NCBI GenBank assembly: GCA_004124475.1 | Contig: SCKK01000012.1 | Location: forward strand, 1 to 64,000 | Source of the DNA: Fidelibacterota bacterium | Lineage (GTDB): Bacteria; Fidelibacterota; Marinisomatia; Marinisomatales; SCKK01 | DNA length: 64,000 bases | Reading direction: 5' to 3' | Part shown: positions 45,769-55,602 of the stretch, piece after piece | Layout of the letters: the number at the start of each line of letters is the position of its first letter | Numbering within the stretch: position 1 is the first letter of the stretch | The notes under the pieces: model-generated | Databases searched by the model: none | What the model saw: the letters and a program-made list of their open reading frames with translations, nothing else | Told to the model about the DNA's origin: nothing | Position numbers and translations under genes: made by a program

Positions 45769-46302
45769 ATGACTCAAAAAGATGTGCGGAGTGAAAGTTT
45801 CTGGCTCCGGTTGATTTTAATCCTTTCTGTCGTCATCACTGTCACCATTGCATTCCTCATTTTAGGACCCAGGCCGGAAGGTATTGAAGGAAGGCTGGAT
45901 GTCTCCTTTCTTCCCAGGGTCAATGCCTCTTTAAACGGGCTCACCACAATTTTGCTAATCGTTGCCTACCTTTTGATCCGGCAGAAGAAAATTCACCTCC
46001 ACCGAAGATTCATGCTTACAGCTTTCGGTACATCGGCACTGTTTTTGGTGACCTATGTGATCTATCACTGGTTTAAAAGCGGTCCCGCTCATTACACTGG
46101 AGATTGGCCTGCCGTCTATTTTTTGGTTTTGATAAGTCACATTATTCTGGCAGCGATCATCCTGCCTCTTGCCATGGTCACTTTGTATCGCGGATGGAAC
46201 ATGCACGTAGAAAAACACAAGAAAATCGCAAAGATTACTCTCCCGTTGTGGCTCTATGTCTCTGTGACGGGGGTTATCATCTATCTCATGCTTTATGGGT
46301 AG
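45769..46302 (+). CDS. DUF420 family membrane protein
   Basis: The 177-residue protein has five membrane helices and the family's spaced histidines (LHRRFMLTAFGTSALFL, then YHWFKSGPAHYTG, SHIILA). DUF420/CtaM-like proteins are needed for heme A oxidase maturation in some bacteria. Last gene of the oxidase locus, 11 bp after SCO. Confidence 0.87.
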   Translation: MTQKDVRSESFWLRLILILSVVITVTIAFLILGPRPEGIEGRLDVSFLPRVNASLNGLTTILLIVAYLLIRQKKIHLHRRFMLTAFGTSALFLVTYVIYHWFKSGPAHYTGDWPAVYFLVLISHIILAAIILPLAMVTLYRGWNMHVEKHKKIAKITLPLWLYVSVTGVIIYLMLYG

Positions 46303-46612
46303 ATTAAATCGAAAAATATGGTTCGCATACCATTTGAAATTCCCAGTCGTATAAGTAATTTAAAAGACACTGTTTAAGTTATATTCAACAAATCATCGTA
46401 CCCATCGCAGGACTTTTATTGGCTCCCTTTCTTGTAATTGGAATTATTGCCTTATTTATTAAAAAATATTTGGTCGATAACAATCAGTCTTAGCTTGAAG
46501 ATTCTTTTGGTTATTCTGCAATAGTTCCTGACAACCCTTTTTACTATAGCAAAACATCTTGACATCAACCGGTGGTGAAGTAAATTTTCACTGGGAAGAT
46601 TCGGTAATATTC
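46303..46612. other. Gap with a possible small membrane-protein remnant
   Basis: At 46380-46492 a frame reads QQIIVPIAGLLLAPFLVIGI and ends at TAG, but it lacks a start codon. It may be a decayed small membrane protein. A TTGACA at 46559-46564 has no good -10 partner. Confidence 0.35.
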
Positions 46613-47059
46613 ATGTCACTACACCAACAAATACAGACTGAAATGCAACAAGCATTGAAAGCAGGCGAAAAGGATATGGTGCGTACACTCCGCAGTCTAT
46701 TGGCTCAATTGAAAAATGGAGCCATTGCAAAGAGGTCAGATTTGTCTGATGAAGAGGAAATACAAATAATTCAAAAAGCAGCCAAACAGCGAAAGGAAGC
46801 AATCGAAATGTTCCAAAAAGGCAATCGTGATGATCTTGTGGAGACAGAGTCAAAGGAATTGGCAATTATCGAAACATATCTTCCAGATCAACTGCCCCAT
46901 AAAAAAGTTGAGTCCATTATTGACAAAACTATTGAAGAATCAGATGCCACTACGATGAAAGATATGGGGAGAGTTATGTCTATTGTCATGAAACAAATAG
47001 CAGGAAGAACCAATGGCAAAATGGTGCAGAAATTGGTTCAACAAAAACTCCAGTATTGA
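46613..47059 (+). CDS. GatB/YqeY domain-containing protein
   Basis: A 148-residue protein of the YqeY family, related to the tRNA-binding tail of the GatB amidotransferase: LRSLLAQLKNGAIAKR, EEEIQIIQKAAKQRKEAIEMF, IETYLPDQLP, and ending in RTNGKMVQKLVQQ. The precise role is unsettled. The ATG at 46613 is chosen because family members begin MSLxxQI. Overlaps cvpA by 4 bp (TTGA). Confidence 0.92.
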   Translation: MSLHQQIQTEMQQALKAGEKDMVRTLRSLLAQLKNGAIAKRSDLSDEEEIQIIQKAAKQRKEAIEMFQKGNRDDLVETESKELAIIETYLPDQLPHKKVESIIDKTIEESDATTMKDMGRVMSIVMKQIAGRTNGKMVQKLVQQKLQY

Positions 47060-47601
47060 GTCATCCATTTGATATTTTTGCTTATCTTTTTATTACTATC
47101 CTTTCCATAGTAGGATATAAAAGAGGATTTTTAGAAGAAATCAGCCGCATCATCGGAATTTGTCTATCATTTTTCATTGCAAAAAGTTTAATAAGTATCA
47201 TTGTGGAAAGGTTACAACCTTTTACTTATGTTGATCCCAGACTCATCGCGTTCTTGAGCTTTCTAACACTATTTTTGATTTTTATTATTGTCATTCGATT
47301 GATTACAAATGCAATTCAGGGTTTTCTGTTAGCCACCGGCATTAGAATGGTAAATCGATTTCTTGGTCTGGCTTTCGGAACTTTGAAGGGAATTCTCGCA
47401 ATTATAGTTATCGTATGGTTAGCAGACATTTTACCATATCCAAATTATTTTAATAACTTCAAGAATCACTCAACGTTTTATCAATCTTATTCAGGATATA
47501 GGAAGATGATCATACGGTCAATGGCGTTAGAAGAATTGGTTGTACAAAATGAATTTTGGATCAGAGTGAAGTTAGACAACAAGAAAGTACAATATTTTTA
47601 A
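47056..47601 (+). CDS. CvpA family membrane protein
   Basis: A 181-residue inner-membrane protein with four helices and the typical start DIFAYLFITILSIVGYKRGF. CvpA relatives affect envelope homeostasis and colicin V production. TTG start overlapping yqeY; it ends 8 bp before dnaG. Confidence 0.88.
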   Translation: MSHPFDIFAYLFITILSIVGYKRGFLEEISRIIGICLSFFIAKSLISIIVERLQPFTYVDPRLIAFLSFLTLFLIFIIVIRLITNAIQGFLLATGIRMVNRFLGLAFGTLKGILAIIVIVWLADILPYPNYFNNFKNHSTFYQSYSGYRKMIIRSMALEELVVQNEFWIRVKLDNKKVQYF

Positions 47602-47609
47602 CCGGGAAA

Positions 47610-49397
47610 ATGGCAAAAATCTCACCGGATATTATAGATAGAATTCGAGACTCGACAGATATTCTTGATGTAGTATCCGAATACGTAGAACTCCGCCATC
47701 GAGGGAAAAACTATTTTGGGCTGTGTCCTTTTCACACGGAAAAAACTCCCTCCTTTAGCGTGGCGCTGGATAAACAGATTTTCCACTGTTTCGGATGTGG
47801 CAGGGGTGGAAATGTCATCACATTCCTTATGGAATATGAAAAAGTAGAGTTTGTCGAAGCTATTCAAAACCTGGGGAAACGAATCGGGATTGAGGTAGAA
47901 TTCAGTAAGGATGACAAAAAAAAGGAATTTTTCACCCAGCTTTATGATTTACATACAATAGCCGTTAAACTTTACAAGGAAAACCTCCAGTCGAAAACAG
48001 GGGGAAAAGTACGTAATTATCTGAAAAAACGTGGATTATCCAAAGAAACTATAGACCGGTTTAATCTCGGTTACGCCACTTCATCATGGGACCAGTTATT
48101 TTCCGTTATAGCTCCCAAAAATATTCCGGACGACGTGGTCCAAAAAAGTGGTTTATTTTCAAAGAGTGATAAAGGAGTTTTTGATCGTTTTCGGGACAGA
48201 ATCATGTTCCCTATCAAAAACCGGGGGGGACGAGTTGTGGCATTTGGGGGTAGAGACCTCGGCGGTTCTAGTGATGCAAAGTACCTCAACTCGCCGGAAA
48301 CACCAATTTATAACAAGAGCGAAATTCTTTACGGATTATCCATCACAAAAGATGCCATCCGAAAGGAGAAATCCATCGTTGTCGTGGAAGGATATATGGA
48401 TCTCCTTCAATTATACCAGCATGGTATTCTGAATGTTGTAGCTACATCTGGGACGGCTTTGACTGAGAAGCATGTTAACGAGATTAGGAAATTTACGAAT
48501 GTTGTCTATCTTGCGTACGATGGGGATGTTCCCGGTAGAAAAGCCACCATCCGGGCAGGATATAATCTGTTAAAAGGCGGCCTCACACCGGAAATTATAG
48601 AAATCCCTGAAGGATTAGATCCTGATTCATGGATAAAAAACAAGGGCACGAAGGAATTTATGAAGGCAAAAGACCGTTCTATCGGTTTGATAGACTTTCA
48701 TATCAAATTTACGGAATTGGATCTTTCAAAACCTGTAGATCGATCTCAACTTGCCAGAGAGATAATCGACGAAATTGTTAATGTGAAGGATATAATTGTC
48801 CAACAGTTCACTCTGAAACAAATTACCGAATCGCTGAGTATGGATGAAAAAACCGTTAAGGGAATGTTATCGAGAAAATCCCGGTGGATTAATAAGCGAA
48901 GAGGAGATCAAATACAGGTAGTTGACGATTCGGCGCTGAACACCTCATTTGAAAAAGCTCAACGTGAGCTTATCCGCTTATTAGTAAGTAACGATAGTGA
49001 CACTATATCCTTTATTAAAAAGCACGTCGATTTCGACCATTTTACCCATCCGGTGATGAAGACACTCGCTGAACGTCTTATTCAATTAGATAGCGATAAT
49101 TTTATATCGCATCTTTCCGGAGTTCTTGACCAGTTTGAAGACAAATCTGAGAAAGAACTTGCTGCCCGATTGTTTTTTGAAACGACCACACAACGCAATC
49201 CCAAACAGGTTGCTATTGACTGCCTTATCACACTGGAACAAACACCCATAAAGCAAAGTATATCCGAGCATCGCATCATTCTAAGAGAAATGGAAAAGAA
49301 AGGCGAAGATACTTCCAACACTTTATCAGAAGTGGTTACACTCCAAAAAGCGTTAAAAACATTAGAGCAAAAAAGAGTACAAATGTTAAACCTTTGA
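47610..49397 (+). CDS. dnaG: DNA primase
   Basis: Makes RNA primers at the replication fork. The 595-residue protein has an N-terminal zinc finger C39-x2-H42...C60-x2-C63, the RNA polymerase core, and a TOPRIM domain with VVEGYMDLLQ and AYDGDVPGRKA. The C-terminal helicase-binding region follows. The ATG at 47610 is preferred over an upstream frame extension, because GGGAAA lies just before it and family members begin here. Confidence 0.97.
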   Translation: MAKISPDIIDRIRDSTDILDVVSEYVELRHRGKNYFGLCPFHTEKTPSFSVALDKQIFHCFGCGRGGNVITFLMEYEKVEFVEAIQNLGKRIGIEVEFSKDDKKKEFFTQLYDLHTIAVKLYKENLQSKTGGKVRNYLKKRGLSKETIDRFNLGYATSSWDQLFSVIAPKNIPDDVVQKSGLFSKSDKGVFDRFRDRIMFPIKNRGGRVVAFGGRDLGGSSDAKYLNSPETPIYNKSEILYGLSITKDAIRKEKSIVVVEGYMDLLQLYQHGILNVVATSGTALTEKHVNEIRKFTNVVYLAYDGDVPGRKATIRAGYNLLKGGLTPEIIEIPEGLDPDSWIKNKGTKEFMKAKDRSIGLIDFHIKFTELDLSKPVDRSQLAREIIDEIVNVKDIIVQQFTLKQITESLSMDEKTVKGMLSRKSRWINKRRGDQIQVVDDSALNTSFEKAQRELIRLLVSNDSDTISFIKKHVDFDHFTHPVMKTLAERLIQLDSDNFISHLSGVLDQFEDKSEKELAARLFFETTTQRNPKQVAIDCLITLEQTPIKQSISEHRIILREMEKKGEDTSNTLSEVVTLQKALKTLEQKRVQMLNL

Positions 49398-49726
49398 TAA
49401 AGATAGAATATGAGTTTCACCTGAAAAACAACTTTGAGCATGGAACAGGGAGCATTGTCCCATCCCATAGGGATCCCTTTGGGAGAGGGACTCCTGCGGA
49501 GGAGTAGTGGAGTGATGGAGTGATGGAAAAATCTTGTTTACCTTAATAGTGCAAATAATTAATACTCCCTCTACGCCGTTAACGGCGTTATATGTAAAAA
49601 ATAATCTTAACGATAAGGGCATAAATGCTCTGATTTCTTTAAATCACTATATTCCTGGGCTAATGAAAACTGACTTATTAGATGAACACTAAATCATTAG
49701 TAATTCAATTTCCTTCTGAGAATTAG
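49398..49726. other. Gap after dnaG with palindromes
   Basis: No gene. CCCATAGGGATCCCTTTGGG (from 49464) duplicates the word at 15129. ACGCCGTTAACGGCGT (49573-49588) is a perfect 16-bp palindrome not seen elsewhere in the window. Confidence 0.6.
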
Positions 49727-50701
49727 ATGGGTATAGTACTACAAACATTAATTATAACACTTTTAACTTTTAACTTTTGTCAATTACGGGCAGCAGGTTT
49801 CCAAAATAAATCTGATGAAGTCAAACAACAGGAAACCGTAAAATATTTCAGAACTGAGTTAACCCGAATGGAAATATTGGGAGATGAAATCGGGGAAAAA
49901 GAAGCAAAAAAGATCAACCATTTCAAGACGATTTACAGTTCAACTGGCGAATTGATTACAATCGAGTTTTTTCCATCGGGGGAAAAGTCTCTGAAACGGA
50001 TGAAAAAGCAAGAAATTTTCCCTAAGCCTTCAGAGCCATTTCGATTTTTCAAGTCATGGAATCCCCATACCCAAATTTTAAACAAAGAACTTGATGTGGG
50101 GGAATTAGGTGACCGTCCATTCTACCGGGCATCTTATGAAGACAGTACCCATGTTAAGACTGTGGAATATTTCCGTAAAATAAATAAACTACTCTGGATT
50201 TACTATATTCAATGGAATCGAGACAAGTCGGAGCCTACTCTATCAGTTGTTTTTTCCAGTCATCGTCCTTTGACTGCCCTTGATCCCCACCTCTTCCACC
50301 CTTCCCTTAGTGAAATGAAACCCGGTTGGATTGCCGAATTTAAACATAATCGATTAGCAAAACCATTATCGGTGAAAGTCCGGGATGCTGTAGGCAATAC
50401 CTATTATTTCTATAAATTCAGATACCGATTTGAAACGGTCGGTGATACCATAAATCCAACTAAATACAGAATTACAACATCAGAATACTTTAAAGCCGAT
50501 AGTTCCCTTATAGGCAGCCACACCTTGACATTTACAGAGAACAACAGGTTGTGGAAAAAAGATTATTTCGATGCTTTCGGAAAATTGTCAGAGACGATTG
50601 AATATGATTTTAACCACAAGCTCAATGAGGTGACGGTTATCATTCGTGGACCGAAAGGGAATATTCTCTACCGGCAGGTAATGCCACAATCATCAAAGTA
50701 G
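49727..50701 (+). CDS. Hypothetical exported protein
   Basis: The 324-residue protein has a signal peptide (about 1-22). The rest is beta-rich, with recurring FxSTGELITIEFFPSGE / YDFNHKLNEVTV strand patterns, like proteins built from repeated two-strand motifs (MORN/YD-like). No family recognised. A fragment of a paralogue lies at 52080-52151. Confidence 0.65.
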   Translation: MGIVLQTLIITLLTFNFCQLRAAGFQNKSDEVKQQETVKYFRTELTRMEILGDEIGEKEAKKINHFKTIYSSTGELITIEFFPSGEKSLKRMKKQEIFPKPSEPFRFFKSWNPHTQILNKELDVGELGDRPFYRASYEDSTHVKTVEYFRKINKLLWIYYIQWNRDKSEPTLSVVFSSHRPLTALDPHLFHPSLSEMKPGWIAEFKHNRLAKPLSVKVRDAVGNTYYFYKFRYRFETVGDTINPTKYRITTSEYFKADSSLIGSHTLTFTENNRLWKKDYFDAFGKLSETIEYDFNHKLNEVTVIIRGPKGNILYRQVMPQSSK

Positions 50702-51219
50702 GACAGGACAGTATCTTCATATACCTTGATTAATAACCATGATAATTACATTTATACCTTAGCTTTTAGCCATCATCATAACATAACACCGCCTGAATAA
50801 AAGCCGCATCAGCAGAAAACATAAAGTGCCACGCACTATGCTCCAAAGGATCCCCTTCGGGAGAAGTGCGTCGTGGTACCTTACCTTCTAGAGCAGCACA
50901 GACAATGGTCTCATTCACGCTGTATAGGATGCTCCGGACAATCTGCATGCTGATTCTGTGAACTTAGAACCATCAGTTGAGTTCAAGGCAGGTGATGTCC
51001 TAAATATCCAAATCAAATATCACAAAAGGGGATCTTCAACATTTCGATGGCACATAGTTTCTGACATTTTAAAATTTCGTAGTTGAAAAAGAAAGAAAGC
51101 ATAAATTAATTTGGCATTTCAAATTTAAAGTTTTAACCTTATGACATTGTTAGGGCCTAAAGAGGAAAATAGCGAATGACAGATCAAGAACTCATTCGCA
51201 GTTAAATGATAAGGAGTTA
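50702..51219. other. Gap with palindrome and a possible gene remnant
   Basis: CTCCAAAGGATCCCCTTCGG (50841-50860) is flanked by inverted arms AGTGCCACGCACT and AAGTGCGTCGTGGTACC (about 50825-50880). A frame at 50958-51086 (from GTG: NLEPSVEFKAGDVLNIQIKY..., 42 residues) lacks a ribosome-binding site and may be a gene remnant. Confidence 0.4.
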
Positions 51220-51753
51220 ATGATGTCAAAGAGAACATTTTCATGGATTATTCCTGCCATTGTAGTATGTACTTTGGTTTTCATCGCGAGTGTGGCAAAC
51301 GCCCAAAAAGGAATGATGAAAGGTAAGCACGAAAAGGGGATGATGTCACATACGTACATGAAAGGAGAAAAGCATCATGGGGGAATGGGCCACATGGGTA
51401 GGATGCGAGAAGACCATCATGGAGGACACATGTTTTTCCTCGTGATGCAGGATGATTTAGGTCTTTCGGATGAGCAGATCTCCACGCTTCGGACTTTGAA
51501 GAGCAAGACTGAAAAACAGATGATTAGAACCACAGCCGATCTTGACATTCTGCAAATAGAACTTCATGACCTTCTTCGAGAGGATAAGGTGAATGTCAAA
51601 ACGGTTGATTCAAAGATTGAGAAAATCGGGAAACTTCGAACGGAAGTGCACAAAGTCCATGTCCATGCAAAATTGGATGCTCAAAAGATCCTCACTGCTG
51701 AACAACTAAAGAAAGTCCGTGAGTTAAAAGGAAAGGGAGGGCATAAGAAGTAA
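51220..51753 (+). CDS. Periplasmic Met/His-rich Spy/CpxP-like protein
   Basis: The 177-residue protein has a signal peptide (about 1-28). A Met/His/Gly-rich segment follows (about 30-80: GMMKGKHEKGMM, HHGGMGHMG, EDHHGGHM), which probably binds copper or another metal. A helical LTxxQ-like domain comes next (LSDEQISTLRTLKSKTEKQM... LTAEQLKKVREL). This fits periplasmic heavy-metal sensors and Spy/CpxP chaperones. AAGGAGTTA precedes tandem ATGs. The copper-dependent oxidase in the same window makes copper handling plausible. Confidence 0.8.
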   Translation: MMSKRTFSWIIPAIVVCTLVFIASVANAQKGMMKGKHEKGMMSHTYMKGEKHHGGMGHMGRMREDHHGGHMFFLVMQDDLGLSDEQISTLRTLKSKTEKQMIRTTADLDILQIELHDLLREDKVNVKTVDSKIEKIGKLRTEVHKVHVHAKLDAQKILTAEQLKKVRELKGKGGHKK

Positions 51754-52079
51754 ATGAGACGAGAACATGTGGAATGAATTAGCATAATCGAGCAATAGTT
51801 CATTTAATTGACATTTGTATATTAGGGAAACAAATGCGCTAATCTCTAGTTCTCTCTCACCTTTGCCATAGCATATCATAGGAAAATAGGCTGAATGCTT
51901 TAATGGAATTCAGCTTTAAGACGTTTTTACTCCAGATGGTGCCCCCACTGCTCGGATTTCACTTTAGCACTTTTACTTTCTTATAAAGTAGGATATTTTC
52001 AATTCTTCAAAGAATCTGACAGAAACCCTTGTATAAACTATCCAAATAGGATCCTTTGGACAATCCAAGTCTAAAATAG
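51754..52079. other. Gene-free region
   Basis: No gene supported. TCCAAATAGGATCCTTTGGA (52041-52060) belongs to the AGGATCC palindrome family. Confidence 0.6.
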
Positions 52080-52151
52080 ATCACAGCGTTTATTCGGGGT
52101 CCAAAAGACAGCATTCTCCACTAGCAGGTAATGCTGAAGTCGTTAAAGTAG
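52080..52151 (+). pseudogene. 3' end of a lost paralogue of the exported protein at 49727
   Basis: Reads ITAFIRGPKDSILH, TAG, QVMLKSLK, stop. This aligns with VTVIIRGPKGNILYRQVMPQSSK at the end of the 49727 gene, and the DNA similarity continues past the stop (AAAGTAGGA.A.GA..). Only the last ~23 codons survive, with an internal stop. Confidence 0.75.
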
Positions 52152-52273
52152 GATAAGATTATATCTTGTCCAACCTTTAGCCTAATACTCTTTATATACG
52201 TTTTTACCTTGTGGAATTGTAATATCTACCTGAAGGAAAAGAACAAGATAAAATCTTGCTCTAGGGGAAAACC

Positions 52274-52310
52274 AAAAAGCCCCCAACCACAATCGGCAGA
52301 GGGCATTTTT
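52274..52310 (-). terminator. Terminator of the TonB receptor gene
   Basis: On the minus strand GCCCTC (52304-52299) pairs with GGGGGC (52284-52279), followed by TTTTTGG. An A/T run on the other side could make it work in both directions. Confidence 0.65.
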
Positions 52311-52331
52311 TGTGTTTTTTTGTTAGCCGAT

Positions 52332-55094
52332 TTAAAACGCGACTGAAAGACCAATATTGACTGACCTGGGCATTCCAAAGAATACCTCAGCTGCATCAGC
52401 TTTGTGGGAATTTACAATTTTTCTATCAACTCTGTACGCGTTGAAGCTGCTATTATCTACAGCATCTTGAATATATTCAGTATCCAAAAGATTGAATATA
52501 TGTACGAACGCCTGCAACTTAATACCGCCTAAATCAATGGGTAAATTATAGTTGCTATGGAAATCGACCAAACTATAGTTCGGTATATACCAACTCTGAA
52601 CCCGGTCACTTTCATCTGTCCGGCTGAATGGACTAAATTCAGCATAGTGGTTTGAGTATGTCTTTAAGACCAATTGAGCCATTAAGCCGGGTATGGGAAA
52701 CACAGATGCAGCCAATGCAAATTGGGTCTGTGGCGCATCCCCAACTTTCAGATCTTTGATATAGAAGTTGTAGGCTATAGTTGAGTCGACGCCAGCTACC
52801 GGACGGTATTTCCCATTTGCATCTTCAGTATATACCCAGTTACCCAGTGAAAATGCAGCATCCAATCTGAACATACTCATGAGCTGAAATGCAAGTTCCG
52901 CTTCGATTCCTGAATGGTTTGCATTAACACCCGTTAAACTGATTAGTCCTTCTTCTCCATCTATATTCGTGAAGTTTTGGGTAAAGGAACGGTCTTTCCA
53001 GCCTGTGTTGTAATAGTTAGCTGTCAGGTTCAAGAAACCCATATTGTAGCGTACACCAGCTTCGATAGATGTGAATTTTTCATTTTCGAGTTCATAGTTT
53101 AATCTTCCGGATCCATCATCTATCACAAAGTCGAATATGGGTACTTTCTCTACTAAACCGAAATTACCATAAAAGCTCAGAGCATCAGACATTCTATAAG
53201 TGACACCACCTTTCAGTTGAGTAGCACTGATGGGATCATCGAGTTTATCCGTATCGGTCTTCAGTTCTTTCCCCCCACCAGCATCGGCAAAATGATCCAC
53301 AAATGAATATTTTATAGTGGAATACCCAAACATACCGTATGCGGTGATAGGACCACCACTATATTCCCCCTGTCCGAAGAACCCCAGCCAATCTACAGTA
53401 TTCGTATTGTGATAAGCAATTTTGTCACCTAATTTCCTTTGAAAATCTGATTCCGAGGTCCAAAAATCACTGAGTCTATTTCTACTGTAACTTCTCGGAT
53501 CAAAATAATCCCCACCAAGAAGGTCTCGGACTTCTCTCCAGTGACCGATTTCAGCCGTACGCCAATCCAAACCAGCAATGACTCTTACATTCTCACTAAG
53601 ATCAAAATTCAGCTTAGAGATAGCACCAATTGTCCACTGTTGATTTACGCTATTTCTTAATATCCCAACTGATTCACCAATTGCTTTGTCCCCTTTATCA
53701 AAAGAAGTTGAGTCTGCATTCCTAGAGATTGTCGCATCCCAATCGACAATTTGTGAAGGCCCTGAACGATCCCAATCCATTCTTCCATAGGTACCAGTTC
53801 CACCACCTTTACCACCCGACCAATAAAAGACAGAGGAAAGGAACAATTGATCACTAAACGTATGGTACCAGTTCAGGTTTACCTGCGGTTTGTGGAAGAA
53901 ATTCTCACGCTCGTTGAGGAATCCATTATTGAACCGGCTTTCACTTTTACGAGTAGTATACATTGACCAATACTGTTGACCATTGTAGCTGGAACTGACA
54001 GTATTATAGTTTTCATTATACGCCATCTTATCATCAGTGTCTGAAAAATCATCCAGAGCTGCTTCATCGTAGCCATCCAGATCTCTGGCAAAATCACTGT
54101 TGATTGCTCCAATATTCTGTTTGTAAAGATTCTGTCCATGCCGCTGTGGAGCGCCGATTGCATAGAACTCTAACCTATCAGTTTGACTTATGTTGTAACT
54201 GGCGCCGATGAAATATGCCCAAGCATCTGTCCATGTACCATTGTAGTAACCATCACCTGTTTTCTTGACAACTGTACCACTAAAAGCATATTTATCATTG
54301 ATCAACCCGGTATTGGCGCTAAACGTGGATTTCAAAAATCCCCAGTTACCGATTTCCTGCTTGAATTTGAAACCTCTATTCATAGCTGCGGCATCGGTAA
54401 TGATATTCATGGTACCACCGATGGATGGAGTCGCAAGGCTAACAGTACTGAGTCCACGCTGAAGCTGAATGGATTGTGTTGCATCACCCACACCATCCCA
54501 GTTGGACCAGTAAACCCAGGCATTTTCCATGTCATTAACGGGGACCCCATTTAACATAATTGCCACATTTCGTTGGTCGAATCCACGTACATTCATACGT
54601 GCATCACCTGCACCACCACCCTGAGCGGTTGCGTAAACACTTGGAGTAGTATTTAGAACCAAGGGAATATCCCGAGACCCGAGACGTACTTCCATATCAG
54701 CCTTGGATATATTCGTGAATGCCACAGGTGTGTCACGCGTTGCTCTCCAAGCCAGCACTTCAAGTGCGGATAACTCAATTGCTGCTGATTCCAATGCAAA
54801 GTTAACAGTTACCGATCCGCTGCTAGGGACGGTAACAGTACGACTGCTTAATTCATACCCGATGACAGACGCCGTTACAGTATGTGTACCCGCAGGCACA
54901 TTGCTAATACTGAAACTACCGTTTGCATCTGCGGCAGCACCGAGGGTAGTCCCCTCAACCACGACATTTGCCCCTGCCAGTACTTCACCGGTTTCTGCAT
55001 CTGAGACAGACCCTGTGATCGTAGCTTGTGCCAACAGACCCAATGGGAAACAGAGCAGGAACATAGCAGCGAAAAAACTAATTGATTTTTTCAT
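52332..55094 (-). CDS. TonB-dependent receptor with carboxypeptidase-regulatory N-terminus (SusC-like)
   Basis: Outer-membrane transporter driven by TonB. The 920-residue protein has a signal peptide (1-22) and a carboxypeptidase D regulatory-like domain (about 23-110: ITGSVSDAETGEVLAGANVVVEGTT). A plug domain follows (about 125-240: INVRGFDQRNVAIMLNGVPVND), then a 22-strand barrel ending in FGMPRSVNIGLSVAF. No SusD partner is adjacent, so the substrate could be a siderophore, metal or oligomer. ATG with AGGAGAAAAAG upstream. Confidence 0.93.
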   Translation of the reverse strand: MKKSISFFAAMFLLCFPLGLLAQATITGSVSDAETGEVLAGANVVVEGTTLGAAADANGSFSISNVPAGTHTVTASVIGYELSSRTVTVPSSGSVTVNFALESAAIELSALEVLAWRATRDTPVAFTNISKADMEVRLGSRDIPLVLNTTPSVYATAQGGGAGDARMNVRGFDQRNVAIMLNGVPVNDMENAWVYWSNWDGVGDATQSIQLQRGLSTVSLATPSIGGTMNIITDAAAMNRGFKFKQEIGNWGFLKSTFSANTGLINDKYAFSGTVVKKTGDGYYNGTWTDAWAYFIGASYNISQTDRLEFYAIGAPQRHGQNLYKQNIGAINSDFARDLDGYDEAALDDFSDTDDKMAYNENYNTVSSSYNGQQYWSMYTTRKSESRFNNGFLNERENFFHKPQVNLNWYHTFSDQLFLSSVFYWSGGKGGGTGTYGRMDWDRSGPSQIVDWDATISRNADSTSFDKGDKAIGESVGILRNSVNQQWTIGAISKLNFDLSENVRVIAGLDWRTAEIGHWREVRDLLGGDYFDPRSYSRNRLSDFWTSESDFQRKLGDKIAYHNTNTVDWLGFFGQGEYSGGPITAYGMFGYSTIKYSFVDHFADAGGGKELKTDTDKLDDPISATQLKGGVTYRMSDALSFYGNFGLVEKVPIFDFVIDDGSGRLNYELENEKFTSIEAGVRYNMGFLNLTANYYNTGWKDRSFTQNFTNIDGEEGLISLTGVNANHSGIEAELAFQLMSMFRLDAAFSLGNWVYTEDANGKYRPVAGVDSTIAYNFYIKDLKVGDAPQTQFALAASVFPIPGLMAQLVLKTYSNHYAEFSPFSRTDESDRVQSWYIPNYSLVDFHSNYNLPIDLGGIKLQAFVHIFNLLDTEYIQDAVDNSSFNAYRVDRKIVNSHKADAAEVFFGMPRSVNIGLSVAF

Positions 55095-55432
55095 AGTCTT
55101 TTTCTCCTGATTAATTATTGATTATTTGTGATATTTATGAAATTTAAGTTTATGAGATAAGCGAAATGTTTCTCTCATAAGCCCATACAAAAATGATACG
55201 AAATTCTAATTTATGCAATAGTTTTTTACTTAATTTTATAATGATAATCAATCAACAAATAGGGTTATTTTTTTTGATTAACTTATTTACCTGATTAATA
55301 AGAATTTTTAGCAAATTTTGGCCAAAAAAATACAAAAAACTGGTTTTGGCCGTAAAGTCCTGAACGAAAAAGATCCAAGACCGTGGTAAAAATTCTTCAG
55401 ATATTTAGCAAGAATTGAATTAAATTTCACTG
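55095..55432. other. Regulatory region upstream of the TonB receptor
   Basis: No gene. TTATGAGA (55150-55157) and TCTCATAA (55173-55180) form an inverted repeat about 60 bp before the receptor start, so it is either an operator or a leader hairpin. The rest is strongly AT-rich. Confidence 0.45.
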
Positions 55433-55505
55433 GGGCCCATAGCTCAACGGTTAGAGCACCGCACTCATAATGCGTAGGTTCCAGGTTCGAATCCTGGTGG
55501 GCCCA
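55433..55505 (+). tRNA. tRNA with CAT anticodon (Met or Ile2)
   Basis: 73 nt, complete cloverleaf: acceptor GGGCCCA/TGGGCCC, D-arm GCTC/GAGC, anticodon loop CTCATAA, T-arm CCAGG/CCTGG, discriminator A, CCA not encoded. A CAT anticodon means elongator Met or lysidine-modified Ile2. C4-G69 and C5-G68 and a weak 27-43 pair (C/T) resemble Ile2 more than elongator Met, but the call is not certain. Confidence 0.93.
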
Positions 55506-55602
55506 CTGAAAACAGCAACTAATACATTAATGATAATATTTGTGCTTTTCCACAGGGTCCGTCAGCTGACGGGCGGCATGTCCTGTTTGGGAATAAATAA
55601 TT

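Noticed and set aside
46380-46492. Small membrane ORF ending in KKYLVDNNQS
   Set aside because: It has no start codon after the upstream stop; mentioned only as a possible remnant.
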